DNA of 19,910 nt. Source: Candidatus Bathyarchaeota archaeon BA1 (lineage in GTDB: Archaea; Thermoproteota; Bathyarchaeia; Bathyarchaeales; Bathyarchaeaceae). The first letter of the stretch is position 1. Each line of letters starts with the position of its first letter. Below are positions 1 to 6,541 of this stretch, in pieces. The position numbers and the translations under genes are program-made. Location of the stretch: contig LIHJ01000031.1 in the NCBI GenBank assembly GCA_001399805.1, positions 1-19,910 of the forward strand, in the 5' to 3' direction. The notes beneath the pieces are model-generated. The model saw only the letters and a list, made by a program, of their open reading frames with translations. It was not told the origin of the DNA and did not search any database.

Positions 1-12
1 AATATTAACGGG

Positions 13-102
13 GCCCCGGTGGCTCAGCGGTAGAGCAACGGCCTCGTAGGTTTGAGCAGAGAAAGCCGTAGGTCGCGGGTTCGAATCCCGCCCGGGGCTC
101 CA
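13..102 (+). tRNA. tRNA-Thr (anticodon CGU) with a 15-nt intron, CCA encoded
   Basis: A full cloverleaf can be drawn. The acceptor stem GCCCCGG (13-19) pairs with CCGGGGC (92-98). The D arm is GCTC/GAGC (22-25 with 33-36), the anticodon stem ACGGC/GCCGT (38-42 with 65-69), and the T arm GCGGG/CCCGC around TTCGAAT (75-91). The discriminator is T99, and CCA is encoded at 100-102. The anticodon loop is 22 nt instead of 7. Placing the junction at the canonical archaeal site 37/38 removes 49-63 and leaves the loop CTCGTAA, with anticodon CGT at 45-47 reading ACG (Thr). U73 is common in archaeal tRNA-Thr, which agrees. CTC at 43-45 can pair with GAG at 59-61 and leave an AAA bulge (62-64), roughly a relaxed bulge-helix-bulge for the splicing endonuclease. 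The exact cut could differ by a base or so. Confidence 0.93.
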
Positions 103-242
103 AAAGTTTCTGGGTTTCTCTTATTCTACTGTTTGCTCTTTCACGATTTTTCCTTTTTTATCTCGAGGAACGACGATTAACTTATCCTTCAGCTCCATCG
201 TTTCCTGGAACTCCATTACTGCCTCATTGGGTATGCTGTCAA
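94..242. repeat. Direct repeat copy 1: tRNA-Thr 3' end plus the 3' part of the DUF5647-like gene
   Basis: This stretch covers the last bases of the tRNA and the last ~40 codons of the minus-strand gene at 121-339. It recurs in diverged form at about 1488-1639, in the same orientation. Roughly four bases in five match by eye over ~145 bp, with a few small indels. The two copies bracket a PaREP1-like gene and a VapB/VapC locus. Confidence 0.7.
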
Positions 243-339
243 GTTTTTTAGGATGCTTAACCATGTCTAATAAAAATTTTTTAGCGCGTTCCAAGTTCTT
301 CTCTACTTCCTCTCTCAGAGCATCCGTTATTTCAAGCAT
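121..339 (-). CDS. Small DUF5647-like hypothetical protein
   Basis: A 72-residue, highly charged protein of unknown function. The segment around residues 14-40, with KNLERAKKFLLDMVKHP followed by an IPNEAV turn, resembles the short DUF5647 family (helix, HPE/K, IP-x-x-A), but this rests on memory of the family pattern. The ATG is chosen because GGAGG lies 7 nt upstream on the minus strand. The gene is convergent with the tRNA-Thr and ends only 18 bp beyond its CCA. A diverged copy of its 3' half lies at 1519-1662. No signal peptide, membrane segment or catalytic motif is visible. Confidence 0.7.
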   Translation of the reverse strand: MLEITDALREEVEKNLERAKKFLLDMVKHPKKLDSIPNEAVMEFQETMELKDKLIVVPRDKKGKIVKEQTVE

Positions 340-470
340 ACCCCAACCTCCGAACGTATGCCTCCCATTTTTGTTTCTAAGGGGCTTAGCATGGAAAATA
401 AATCGAATGTTTAGGGGTGAAGTGCAGAAATTTAAACGCTACAAGTTTGTTATTGAAGGAACAGTGCGTG

Positions 471-560
471 ATGCGGGCCACTTACATAAGCAGAATCTGT
501 GAAGACCGCGTGAAAAATGGCTTAGGCTCTTACATCACGGGTGATCTCCAAATGGAATAA
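471..560 (+). CDS. Possible 29-residue small ORF
   Basis: An ATG-to-TAA frame of 29 codons lies in the otherwise empty 340-611 gap. A TATA-like AATTTAAACG at about 429-438 lies ~35 bp upstream, so transcription could begin just before the ATG. No ribosome binding site is obvious and the peptide (begins MRATYISRICEDRV) matches nothing I recognise. It could equally be the leader of the following gene or noise. Confidence 0.2.
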   Translation: MRATYISRICEDRVKNGLGSYITGDLQME

Positions 561-611
561 ATATTCTGATTGGAGAATAATAACTTAGCCTTAAACGCCA
601 TTGGGTGAGGG

Positions 612-1022
612 ATGAACACTATGAGCGAGGCGAGGATTAAAGAGTTGCTTGATGACGCCGAAGAAATGTATAGGGCGGCTCTGGAGGAGCTGGGTAGATG
701 GGAAAAGGGGGAGCTGGGTAGGTTCAGGGAGGGCGCCGAAAAGGCGTGGTGCGCTACATTTAGAGCCATAGCAGCATTGACGCTAGGAAGAATGAAAATT
801 GAGCCTAGTTCAACTAGAGAGGCTAGAATTATGTTGACGAAAATGGCGGAGACGTATCCTGAGGTTAAGGATAGGAAGCTATTAGAGAGATATATGACCA
901 GAGAAGTAGCGTTACATGGGGCATGCTTCTACGGTAACTACTGCGAACCAATCGAAGAGAATGAAAGAAGAATAAAGGAGACAAAGAACCTAATAGACGA
1001 TATAAGGGAAATATTGAAGTAA
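612..1022 (+). CDS. PaREP1/HEPN-like helical protein
   Basis: An all-helical protein of about 133-136 residues. It has the layout of the archaeal PaREP1 family, a HEPN-like fold: an N-terminal helix rich in A/E/L (residues 8-30), then the EGAEKAWCATFRAIAAL helix with the typical AxKAW core, then a C-terminal helix containing LHGACFYGNY (residues 103-112) and an amphipathic tail. PaREP1 proteins are multicopy in thermophilic archaea and their function is unproven. Two starts are possible: ATG 612, directly after GGTGAGGG, and ATG 621 (MSEARIKELL), which has better spacing to that ribosome binding site and to a TATA-like CTTAAACG near 589-596. It lies between two copies of a tRNA-end repeat and next to a decayed VapBC, which fits accessory DNA. 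Confidence 0.7.
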   Translation: MNTMSEARIKELLDDAEEMYRAALEELGRWEKGELGRFREGAEKAWCATFRAIAALTLGRMKIEPSSTREARIMLTKMAETYPEVKDRKLLERYMTREVALHGACFYGNYCEPIEENERRIKETKNLIDDIREILK

Positions 1023-1129
1023 AGTGCCATGATGGGAAGAGATAGATTTAGGACAAACTTTGCATGGGTGTGGGCTGGGCTCTCATCATATAAGGCGTAA
1101 GAGAGAATGTCAGCGTCCACGATCCTCAA
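1023..1129 (-). pseudogene. VapC (PIN domain) remnant, N-terminal stub
   Basis: Reading from TTG 1129, which overlaps the TGA stop of vapB, the first ~27 residues are a textbook PIN-domain start. They read MRIVDADILSYALYDESPAH, with the first active-site Asp at residue 5 or 7. After about residue 30 the frame runs into non-PIN sequence and then antisense into the PaREP1-like gene. The other three acidic residues and some 100 residues of fold are missing, so no active toxin can be made. The junction with the end of the gene at 1022 suggests a deletion. Confidence 0.7.
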
Positions 1130-1353
1130 TGTTTAACCCCGCCATAATAGTCCTTCACCGTAGCGGCATCTATATGTGCTCTTTCTTTATCGCCCACGAG
1201 CTTGATGTCCCTCACCTTCTCCACAAGCTCACGTCGATCTTCAAAAACCCTGAGAATAATAGTGTCTTTACCAGCTAGCTCCACTTTAAAGACACTCCTA
1301 CCCACGATTTTCCTCACACCAATCGGAAGGGTAATCCTGCCCTTACTATCCAC
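1126..1353 (-). CDS. VapB-type antitoxin, SpoVT/AbrB domain
   Basis: A swapped-hairpin AbrB-type DNA-binding antitoxin. The motif VDSKGRITLPIGVRKIVG, followed by FKVEL and IILRV strands, is diagnostic. A short acidic/basic tail (EDRRELVEKVRDI) would bind the toxin. The open frame extends upstream to GTG 1476. However, that extension crosses a TATA-like TTTAAATTT near 1397-1406 and has low-complexity Gly/Ser, so I favour GTG 1353, which gives a normal ~75-residue antitoxin with GGAG about 11 nt upstream. The partner VapC overlaps the stop codon but is only a stub, so this is now an orphan antitoxin. Confidence 0.72.
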   Translation of the reverse strand: MDSKGRITLPIGVRKIVGRSVFKVELAGKDTIILRVFEDRRELVEKVRDIKLVGDKERAHIDAATVKDYYGGVKH

Positions 1354-1487
1354 CCGAACGGTTTCTCCACTTCCACCACTCCCACAATTTGAGAGCCTAA
1401 ATTTAAAGCTATTGCTATATCCAGCTCGACTGTCCAAACCAGAAGAGTAAAGTACAACCAAGATGTGCACAAGCACGTGAGGCCAGG

Positions 1488-1639
1488 TCGGGCTCTAAAG
1501 TCTTGGTTTTCCCTTACCCTACTGTTCGCTTTTCCAAAATTTCTCCTGTTTGTCTCGAAGAACGACGATTAATCCATCCTTCAGCTCCATCGTTTCCTGG
1601 AACTCTATTACTGCGTGATTGGGCATGCTGTCAAGTTTG
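1488..1639. repeat. Direct repeat copy 2: diverged tRNA 3' end plus DUF5647-like gene end
   Basis: The sequence beginning GGTCGGGCTCTAAAG parallels the tRNA-Thr 3' end and flank (CCGGGGCTCCAAAAG). It then follows the end of the 121-339 gene through CATGCTGTCAAGTTT at 1624-1638, where similarity stops. This is the distal copy of the repeat at 94-242 and marks the far border of the island. Confidence 0.65.
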
Positions 1640-1662
1640 TCTCCAAATTTAGCAAGCAGCGC
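1519..1662 (-). pseudogene. 3' fragment of a DUF5647-like gene
   Basis: On the minus strand this frame encodes KLDSMPNHAVIEFQETMELK, nearly identical to residues 32-51 of the protein at 121-339 (KLDSIPNEAVMEFQETMELK), and then LIVVLRDKQ. It has no start: an in-frame TAG sits immediately upstream (1663-1665) and the N-terminal third is replaced by unrelated sequence. A one-base loss near the 3' end moves the stop, so the last residues differ from the intact gene. Confidence 0.75.
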
Positions 1663-1887
1663 CTATTAGACGGGGTCTAGCGCTTGTGTGTACACATAAA
1701 CACATCTCAATCAAAATCAACATCCTATATATCCTCTATGTAAAGAGGTTTCATGGGATCTTGCGTCTCTTTACGATTCGTATGCAACTTCTTTACGCAC
1801 ATAGTCGATGGCTTCCTTCACTTCCTTCATGTTCCCTTCAACACTTGAATTTATCAAAACTTTTAATTACTGAGAACCTGCCGTTTA
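1663..1887. other. Intergenic stretch with hairpin and coding remnant
   Basis: No convincing gene. It holds a 10-bp palindrome TGTGTACACA (1687-1696), a TATA-like CTATATATC (about 1734-1742), and a perfect 8-bp inverted repeat GTAAAGAG/CTCTTTAC (1740-1747 and 1767-1774, loop 19 nt). A minus-strand frame from TTG 1857 to TAA 1771 encodes a peptide containing MKEVKEAIDYVRKEVAYES. It reads like real protein and may be a gene remnant. TTTTAATTA at 1860-1868 is the probable TATA box of the next gene. Confidence 0.35.
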
Positions 1888-1908
1888 ATGATCAAGGGAG
1901 GATGTAGT

Positions 1909-2115
1909 GTGTCTTTCCCTTTGGATTTAGCCGGGCTGCTGATCCTTTTGGTAGTGGGCCTCATGATCATCGTGTTCATTGCGAAGGTTTTGTTCTTCCT
2001 TCTGCCCGCTGCCATCGTTGCCCTTGTGGTCTGGTTCTTGACAGGCAGTGGGTTCTGGGCTGGCATCGCCTTTCTCATCATAGCCGCCTTATCCATCGCA
2101 AAACGCAAATCATAA
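1909..2115 (+). CDS. Small integral membrane protein
   Basis: A 68-residue hydrophobic protein (75 if ATG 1888 is used) with two to three predicted membrane segments: AGLLILLVVGLMIIVFIAKV, then VLFFLLPAAIVALVVWFL, then FWAGIAFLIIAALSIA. It ends in a basic KRKS, which favours a cytoplasmic C-terminus. GTG 1909 is preferred because GGGAGG (1896-1901) sits 7 nt upstream. ATG 1888 has no ribosome binding site but could serve on a leaderless mRNA from the TATA box at 1860-1868. The stop is 19 nt before the next gene, so the two are probably co-transcribed. No family recognised. Confidence 0.65.
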   Translation: MSFPLDLAGLLILLVVGLMIIVFIAKVLFFLLPAAIVALVVWFLTGSGFWAGIAFLIIAALSIAKRKS

Positions 2116-2134
2116 TGGATCAGGAGGTGGGCTT

Positions 2135-3169
2135 ATGCCAGAAGACGTCGGTGTTGTAGTCTGTGGAGTTGGTCCCATAGGGGGGCTTATCACCAAGGTT
2201 GCTCTCAAAAAGAGGGGATTGGAAGTCGCAGGCGCCATAGACATCGACCCCGAGAAGGTGGGTAAGGACCTTGGTGAAGTCGCAGGCTTAGGAAAGGCCA
2301 TAGGAGTGAAGGTTTCAAGTGACGCGGAAAAGGTGCTTTCAGAGGTCAAGCCCGATGTTGTCCTACACGCCACCAGAACCTACCTTGACCAGGTGTACCC
2401 TGAGCTGATCAATTGTATTAATGCAGGTGCAAGCGTGATCTCAACGTGCGAGACCTTGGCGTATCCCTGGTACCGATACCCAGACCTTTCCGTCTTAATC
2501 GACGAGATGGCGAAAAGAAGAGATGTCACCATAGTTGGAACAGGAATTAGCCCTGGCTATCGATTCGATTCCCTTCTCGCATTCCTCTCAACGGTTTGCG
2601 CCGAGGTCACGAGAATAAAAGCCACATTGTGCCTTGACGCGGCCAAACGAAGATATTCGTTCCAGAAGAAGATCGGTTTAGGCATGACCCCTGGGGAGTT
2701 TAAAGAGAAAATTGTGCGAGGAGAGATAACCGCGCATGTGGGTTATGCTGAATCGGTATTGCTGCTGGCCTCCATGCTCGGAGTAAGGTTGGACAAGGTG
2801 GAGGAGGGTCAAGAGCCCACAATTGCCAAAAAACACATGAAAACCCAGTTCTTTGATATAAAGAGGGGGCATGTTGCGGGCATAAAAGGTTACGGAAGAG
2901 GATACATAGGTAGCAGAGAGTTCATATTGGTGAAGCTGATAGCAGAAGTGGATGTGAAGGGTTACGAAGATGTGGATATAGAGGGCGAGCCAACCGTCCA
3001 TTGGAGGAATGAACCGGAAATACCTGGGGATATCGCCACCGCAGCCATCGTTGTAAACCTGATCCCAAGAGTTCTCGAGGCCCCATCAGGCCTCTTAACC
3101 ATGAAAGACTTGGTATTGCCTTCAGTCACAATGGTGGACTTCAAACCATCACGAAGAAAGGTATGTTAA
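2135..3169 (+). CDS. NAD(P)-dependent oxidoreductase, 2,4-diaminopentanoate dehydrogenase-like (DapB-type fold)
   Basis: A 344-residue Rossmann-fold enzyme. The N-terminal nucleotide-binding loop is CGVGPIGG (GxGxxG at residues 11-16), followed by AIDIDPEKVGKD, whose Asp 36-38 would contact the adenosine ribose. It then follows the pattern of dihydrodipicolinate-reductase-like amine dehydrogenases: DVVLHATRTYLDQVYPELINCI (the conserved step after strand 4), GASVISTCETLAYPW, and GTGISPGYRFDSLLAFL. Clostridial 2,4-diaminopentanoate dehydrogenase, of the ornithine oxidation pathway, is the best-known relative and has about this length. The archaeal substrate is unknown, and true lysine-pathway DapB is shorter (~270 residues). 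GGAGGTG lies just upstream of the ATG. It follows the small membrane-protein gene. Confidence 0.82.
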   Translation: MPEDVGVVVCGVGPIGGLITKVALKKRGLEVAGAIDIDPEKVGKDLGEVAGLGKAIGVKVSSDAEKVLSEVKPDVVLHATRTYLDQVYPELINCINAGASVISTCETLAYPWYRYPDLSVLIDEMAKRRDVTIVGTGISPGYRFDSLLAFLSTVCAEVTRIKATLCLDAAKRRYSFQKKIGLGMTPGEFKEKIVRGEITAHVGYAESVLLLASMLGVRLDKVEEGQEPTIAKKHMKTQFFDIKRGHVAGIKGYGRGYIGSREFILVKLIAEVDVKGYEDVDIEGEPTVHWRNEPEIPGDIATAAIVVNLIPRVLEAPSGLLTMKDLVLPSVTMVDFKPSRRKVC

Positions 3170-3237
3170 TCTTCCCGATACCGCAAACATCGAATTTTCC
3201 ATTCAACACATGACGAGTTTATGAAACAGATAAGAGA

Positions 3238-3906
3238 ATGGACGCATTTAACGTTGGAGATAGAGGGTGGAATGTGGTCATGCCCCTCGTCAAGAAAAGG
3301 CCGAGCGTCATATATTGGTTTGGTGACAACCTATATCTAAACATAACGAATCGATGTTCCAATCGCTGCTATTTCTGCTTTGGAAAGTTCAAGAATGGTA
3401 TAGAGGGATTCAACCTAAAACTGCTTAAGGAACCGTCCAGTGACGAAATCATCATGGAACTACAGAAGGTTATCAACAGAAAAAATTGGAGAGAAATTGT
3501 TTTTTGCGGATTTGGGGAGCCCCTTGAAAGGCTGGATTGTGTCTTAGAAATTACCAGGTGGATAAAGAGGCATGCGAGGAAGGTGGTTAGGATTAATACG
3601 AATGGTCAGGGGTGTCTACTTAACAGGAATAGGGAGGTGGTTAAGGAGCTAAGGGAGGCTGGTGTCGATATGGTGAGTGTCAGTTTGAATGCTCACGATA
3701 GAGAAACCTACAATCACGTGTGTAGGCCGGAGTTTGGAGATGTCTTTGAGAGCATTTTAGAGTTTATCCAAAAAGCCAAGGGAGAACTTAACCTAGAGAT
3801 AACGGCTGTGACCATCCCTGAGGTGGATATCAGCAAAGTGAGTGAATTGGCGACAAAAATGGGGGTTGAATTTAGAGTTAGACCGTATATAACTTGCTTT
3901 TGGTAG
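3238..3906 (+). CDS. Radical SAM protein, TatD-associated type
   Basis: A 222-residue compact radical SAM protein. The iron-sulfur motif CSNRCYFC gives Cys 40, 44 and 47 (CX3CX2C). It is preceded by NLYLNITNR and followed by the SAM-binding FCGFGEPLERLD (about residues 89-100) and RINTNGQG. Further strands VSVSLNAHDRETY and VCRPEFGDVFESILEFI fit the small family often named tatD-linked radical SAM. No TatD nuclease lies in the window. Its reaction is unknown. The protein is near full length for that family and ends with VRPYITCFW. The start is 68 bp after the preceding gene. A TATA-like GTTTATGAAA (about 3218-3227) lies too close for a long leader, so it may be read through from upstream or be leaderless. 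Confidence 0.87.
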   Translation: MDAFNVGDRGWNVVMPLVKKRPSVIYWFGDNLYLNITNRCSNRCYFCFGKFKNGIEGFNLKLLKEPSSDEIIMELQKVINRKNWREIVFCGFGEPLERLDCVLEITRWIKRHARKVVRINTNGQGCLLNRNREVVKELREAGVDMVSVSLNAHDRETYNHVCRPEFGDVFESILEFIQKAKGELNLEITAVTIPEVDISKVSELATKMGVEFRVRPYITCFW

Positions 3907-3980
3907 GATAGCTCTAAACATTTGAACATATATTCATTTAGGAAAAAACCTTACCCTACTCCTACTTTCCCAACTACGCC

Positions 3981-5164
3981 ATGTCTTTAGGTGCCTCCGT
4001 GGCGTCCATCGGCCTGTTCACCTCAAGCTTCATGTTCACCTCAGCTATGCTAGCACCGAAGCTAGGGGGCCTCTCCGATAAAATGGGAAGGAAGAGAGTC
4101 ATATTATGGGGTTTGCTTGGTGATGTCATCTTCGGGACGTTGACAGGTTTGGTGCCTTCTTGGCATTGGCTCCTGCTCATAAGAACCCTTAATGGTGCGG
4201 TAACAGCGGCTGCCACACTCCCAGCTGAGGCATTAGTGATTGACCACACACCCGAAGATAGGAGAGGCGAAGCCACGGGGTTTGTCACGGTGTGCGGAAT
4301 GATAGGGAGAAGCCTCGGACCTGCCTTCGGAGTGCGATCCAGTCAGTTCGCCTCATCGACAAGGCTCAGCCTTGTAGATAGTTATAGGGTGCCATACTTC
4401 GTTGATGCGGCGCTCGCCGCTCTAGCTATGATGCTGGTAGCTTGGAAGATCAAGGAGGGAAGAAGGGTTACCAGGCCACCCCTTGGTTTACCCGCGATCA
4501 AGAAGAGGAAGAGCGTTCCGATACCGATATCCCGATCGCTAAAGATCCTCTTCCTGTGCGCCTTTGCAAACGGGATCGCCCTAGGCTTTGTCATGCCAAT
4601 CAGCGTCTTATTTTATCGGGACAAATTCGGGGCCGAACCAGTTCTTATTGGCTTCATCATCAGCCTCTCCGGCTTCATAGGCCTTCTAGCAAGCTGGATT
4701 GGGGGGCGTATCTCGGATAGGCTTGGGAGGAAACCTGTGATAGGGATTGGTGGGATATCTTCCCGCCTCGCCGGGATGGTTCTACCTCTCAGTTTAGATT
4801 TGAACCAAGCCACGTTTTTCCTCGCGTTGCGGAGCCTGGGATTCAACATAAACATGCCCGCGATGCAGGCGTTAAGAGCGGATATTGTGCCTGAGGAGGC
4901 AAGGGGCAGGCTCTTCGGCCTCTACCGGGCCTCTTTTACATGGGGGATATCCTGGGTCCTGTGATGTCGACTTATCTTTACGACATATATAGGTTTCAGA
5001 CCTTGATGATCGGGGGCTTTGCATTGTCGGGATATGGAGTGCCCTTCTTCGTAAACTCAGCGATCGGTCTATCAACAACGGCGATACTGCCCATCTTTGC
5101 GGAGGAGCCCAGGAGACGAGGCAAAGTAAAAATAGTTCTTTCAGAGGCTGAAAACCCGATTTAA
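3981..5164 (+). pseudogene. MFS transporter, frameshifted and lacking TM1
   Basis: A major facilitator superfamily permease with the loop 2-3 signature GGLSDKMGRKRVILWG and its repeat GGRISDRLGRKPVIGIGG, each followed by membrane segments. The frame is broken near the end. The 327-codon frame stops at 4964, while the true continuation (GDILGPVMSTYLYDIY ... LPIFAEEPRRRG) is in the next frame from about 4940. Adding one G to the run at 4942-4946 would join them. The N-terminus is also abnormal: in-frame codons upstream of ATG 3981 read LPYSYFPNYA, typical of the end of TM1, but an in-frame TAG at 3939-3941 cuts off the rest. Either the gene is dying or the sequence has indel errors. The substrate cannot be inferred. 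Confidence 0.82.
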
Positions 5165-5373
5165 ACGCTGCATGGGTGTGGCATTATCCATTTTCCCGAG
5201 TAAAGTTGTCCCTATATGATGATTATTCAGAAAATGGTTGGTAAGTCAAATCTGAATTTACGAGAGCTATGGGACGGGGGCAATCATTACTGTTAAGATG
5301 AGCATAAAGTAGATGATCTAAGCTATCCTGCCTACTGCAAGTATTTCTTCTCTTCTTGGGCGCTTGAGCCTGC

Positions 5374-5700
5374 CTATTCCTTTCTCTCAACTGTTATGGT
5401 GCAGTTTGTGGCTAATGCGGCGATGGCTCCGAGCGCTGCCATCCATGGAGCCAGAATAACCCCTATAACTCCAACCGTCGCTGGTATCTCTAGAAGGGTT
5501 TTTCCCCTCTCGTCCTTCACGATGATCCTCGTCACGTTTCCCTCGTGGATCAACTCCTTAACCCTTTTGATGAGGTCTTCCGCCGAGACCGAGAAATCCT
5601 CTCTCACTACCTTGCCCACAGGAGCACCACAGGATGAGCAAAACCTCGCGCCCTTCAGGCAACTTGGCTCCGCACCTCCCACAATAGGACAACCTCTCAC
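5374..5700 (-). CDS. Zinc-ribbon DUF4342 protein, apparently frameshifted
   Basis: The C-terminal ~70 residues are a DUF4342 domain: DLIKRVKELIHEGNVTRIIV, then KTLLEIPATVGVIG, then a hydrophobic segment and ITVERKE. The uninterrupted frame from GTG 5700 includes only one zinc knuckle (CSSC, residues 21-24) after unconvincing sequence. In the adjacent frame, from TTG 5692 with GGTGAG upstream, the codons read MSYCGRCGAKLPEG. This joins perfectly to ARFCSSCGAPVG if one base is removed from GAAGGGCGCGAGG (about 5644-5656). The original protein therefore had a normal two-knuckle zinc ribbon. This is either a real frameshift or a base-call error. DUF4342 proteins are widespread and uncharacterised. 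The hydrophobic stretch could anchor it to the membrane. Confidence 0.78.
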   Translation of the reverse strand: MRGCPIVGGAEPSCLKGARFCSSCGAPVGKVVREDFSVSAEDLIKRVKELIHEGNVTRIIVKDERGKTLLEIPATVGVIGVILAPWMAALGAIAALATNCTITVERKE

Positions 5701-5728
5701 CCCAATACGTCAGAGGACTCTATCCTAA

Positions 5729-6262
5729 AATAACTTTAGATTGATCCGAAACAGCCAATTTTGCAAGGGTCGAATTCATCTGAAAACATGCTCACCCCCA
5801 TCAAAACACACAAATCAAACCCTTTCAGTCTTAAGAAATGACGTAGTGGTAAATTCAAACCATTGAACCCCCTATAACAGAGAAATCTTTGCTTGTTGCG
5901 ACGAAGATTTTAAGTGAGGAGGGTTCTATAGTGACGGCGTTCTTTACTGATGTAGTGAAGAGGGTGGCTTAAGATGGAAAAGGAAGCCTTGAGAGTGGGG
6001 TTTTATTCTTAAGGCTATTTGCTTGACGTGGGGTTGAGCAGCCTAGGAAGGAATTCTTAAGGATGCAGGTGACGATATTTTCGTCAGGGTGGATAATAAG
6101 GTAAAGGCCATGGGGTTTGTCATCTTGAACCTCACAAAGAGGATAGAAGGTTATGGAAGTAAAGCTGGTATTCAGTTGATGTACGATGATAGAATATGAG
6201 GGTTAACAGCGACACTGCGCACGCCTATTTCCAGCGTTTAATCCTATAGCATTTGTTTGTAG
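5729..6262 (+). pseudogene. Unidentified decayed coding region
   Basis: No intact ORF, but two plus-strand pieces look protein-like. From about 5882 a frame reads KSLLVATKILSEEGS followed by IVTAFFTDVVKRVA and a TAA (5970-5972). From about 6062 another reads DAGDDIFVRVDNKVKAMGFV, then ILNLTKRIEGYGSKAGIQL, ending at TGA 6197-6199. Together they suggest one small alpha/beta protein broken by stops and frameshifts. I could not assign a family. The first ~150 bp (5729-5880) show nothing. Confidence 0.35.
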
Positions 6263-6267
6263 GAATA

Positions 6268-6286
6268 AGTTTATAAGTAGTACTAC
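6268..6286 (+). promoter_or_regulatory. TATA box and palindromic operator candidate for vapBC
   Basis: GTTTATAA (6269-6276) is a good archaeal TATA box. It is followed at once by the perfect 10-bp palindrome GTAGTACTAC (6277-6286), and the vapB ATG is at 6313. VapB proteins usually repress their own promoter by binding such palindromes. A dimer bound here would block the promoter. Confidence 0.55.
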
Positions 6287-6312
6287 GTCTTCTTACGTTT
6301 CAGGTGTGATGT

Positions 6313-6540
6313 ATGCGTTTCATTGTAAAGGTGACGAGGAGAGGTCAAACCACAATTCCTATAGAGTTTAGAAAGAAATATGGAATAAGGGAGGGGGATG
6401 AGCTGGTGGTGGAAGCCATGGAAGAGGGATTGCTTTTCAAGGTGATCCCCAAGCTTGAGGAATTGGCTGGCGTTGACGCGAAGTTTGGGAAGGTGGAGGA
6501 GATTAAGCAGGAGATCGAGAGACTCAGAGAGGAGTACTAG
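6313..6540 (+). CDS. vapB: VapB antitoxin, SpoVT/AbrB domain
   Basis: A 75-residue antitoxin. The N-terminal AbrB domain reads VKVTRRGQTTIPIEFRKKYG then GDELVVEAMEEGLLFKVIP. A charged helical tail from about residue 47 (LEELAGVDAKFGKVEEIKQE) would wrap the toxin. The start is ATG 6313, with a TATA box about 38 bp upstream. The stop is one base before the partner toxin's TTG start at 6542, so the two are translated together. Unlike the locus at 1126, this pair looks intact. Confidence 0.88.
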   Translation: MRFIVKVTRRGQTTIPIEFRKKYGIREGDELVVEAMEEGLLFKVIPKLEELAGVDAKFGKVEEIKQEIERLREEY

Positions 6541-6541
6541 C

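Noticed and set aside
227..502. Plus-strand 91-codon frame
   Set aside because: It lies mostly antisense to the DUF5647-like gene, with no ribosome binding site and an improbable composition.
1062..5181. Shared 13-mer TGCATGGGTGTGG at 1062 and 5169
   Set aside because: It is a short match with no flanking similarity, compatible with chance.
5216..5256. C/D box sRNA (ATGATGA ... CTGA)
   Set aside because: C and D boxes are only ~29 nt apart, with no internal D'/C' pair and no terminal stem.
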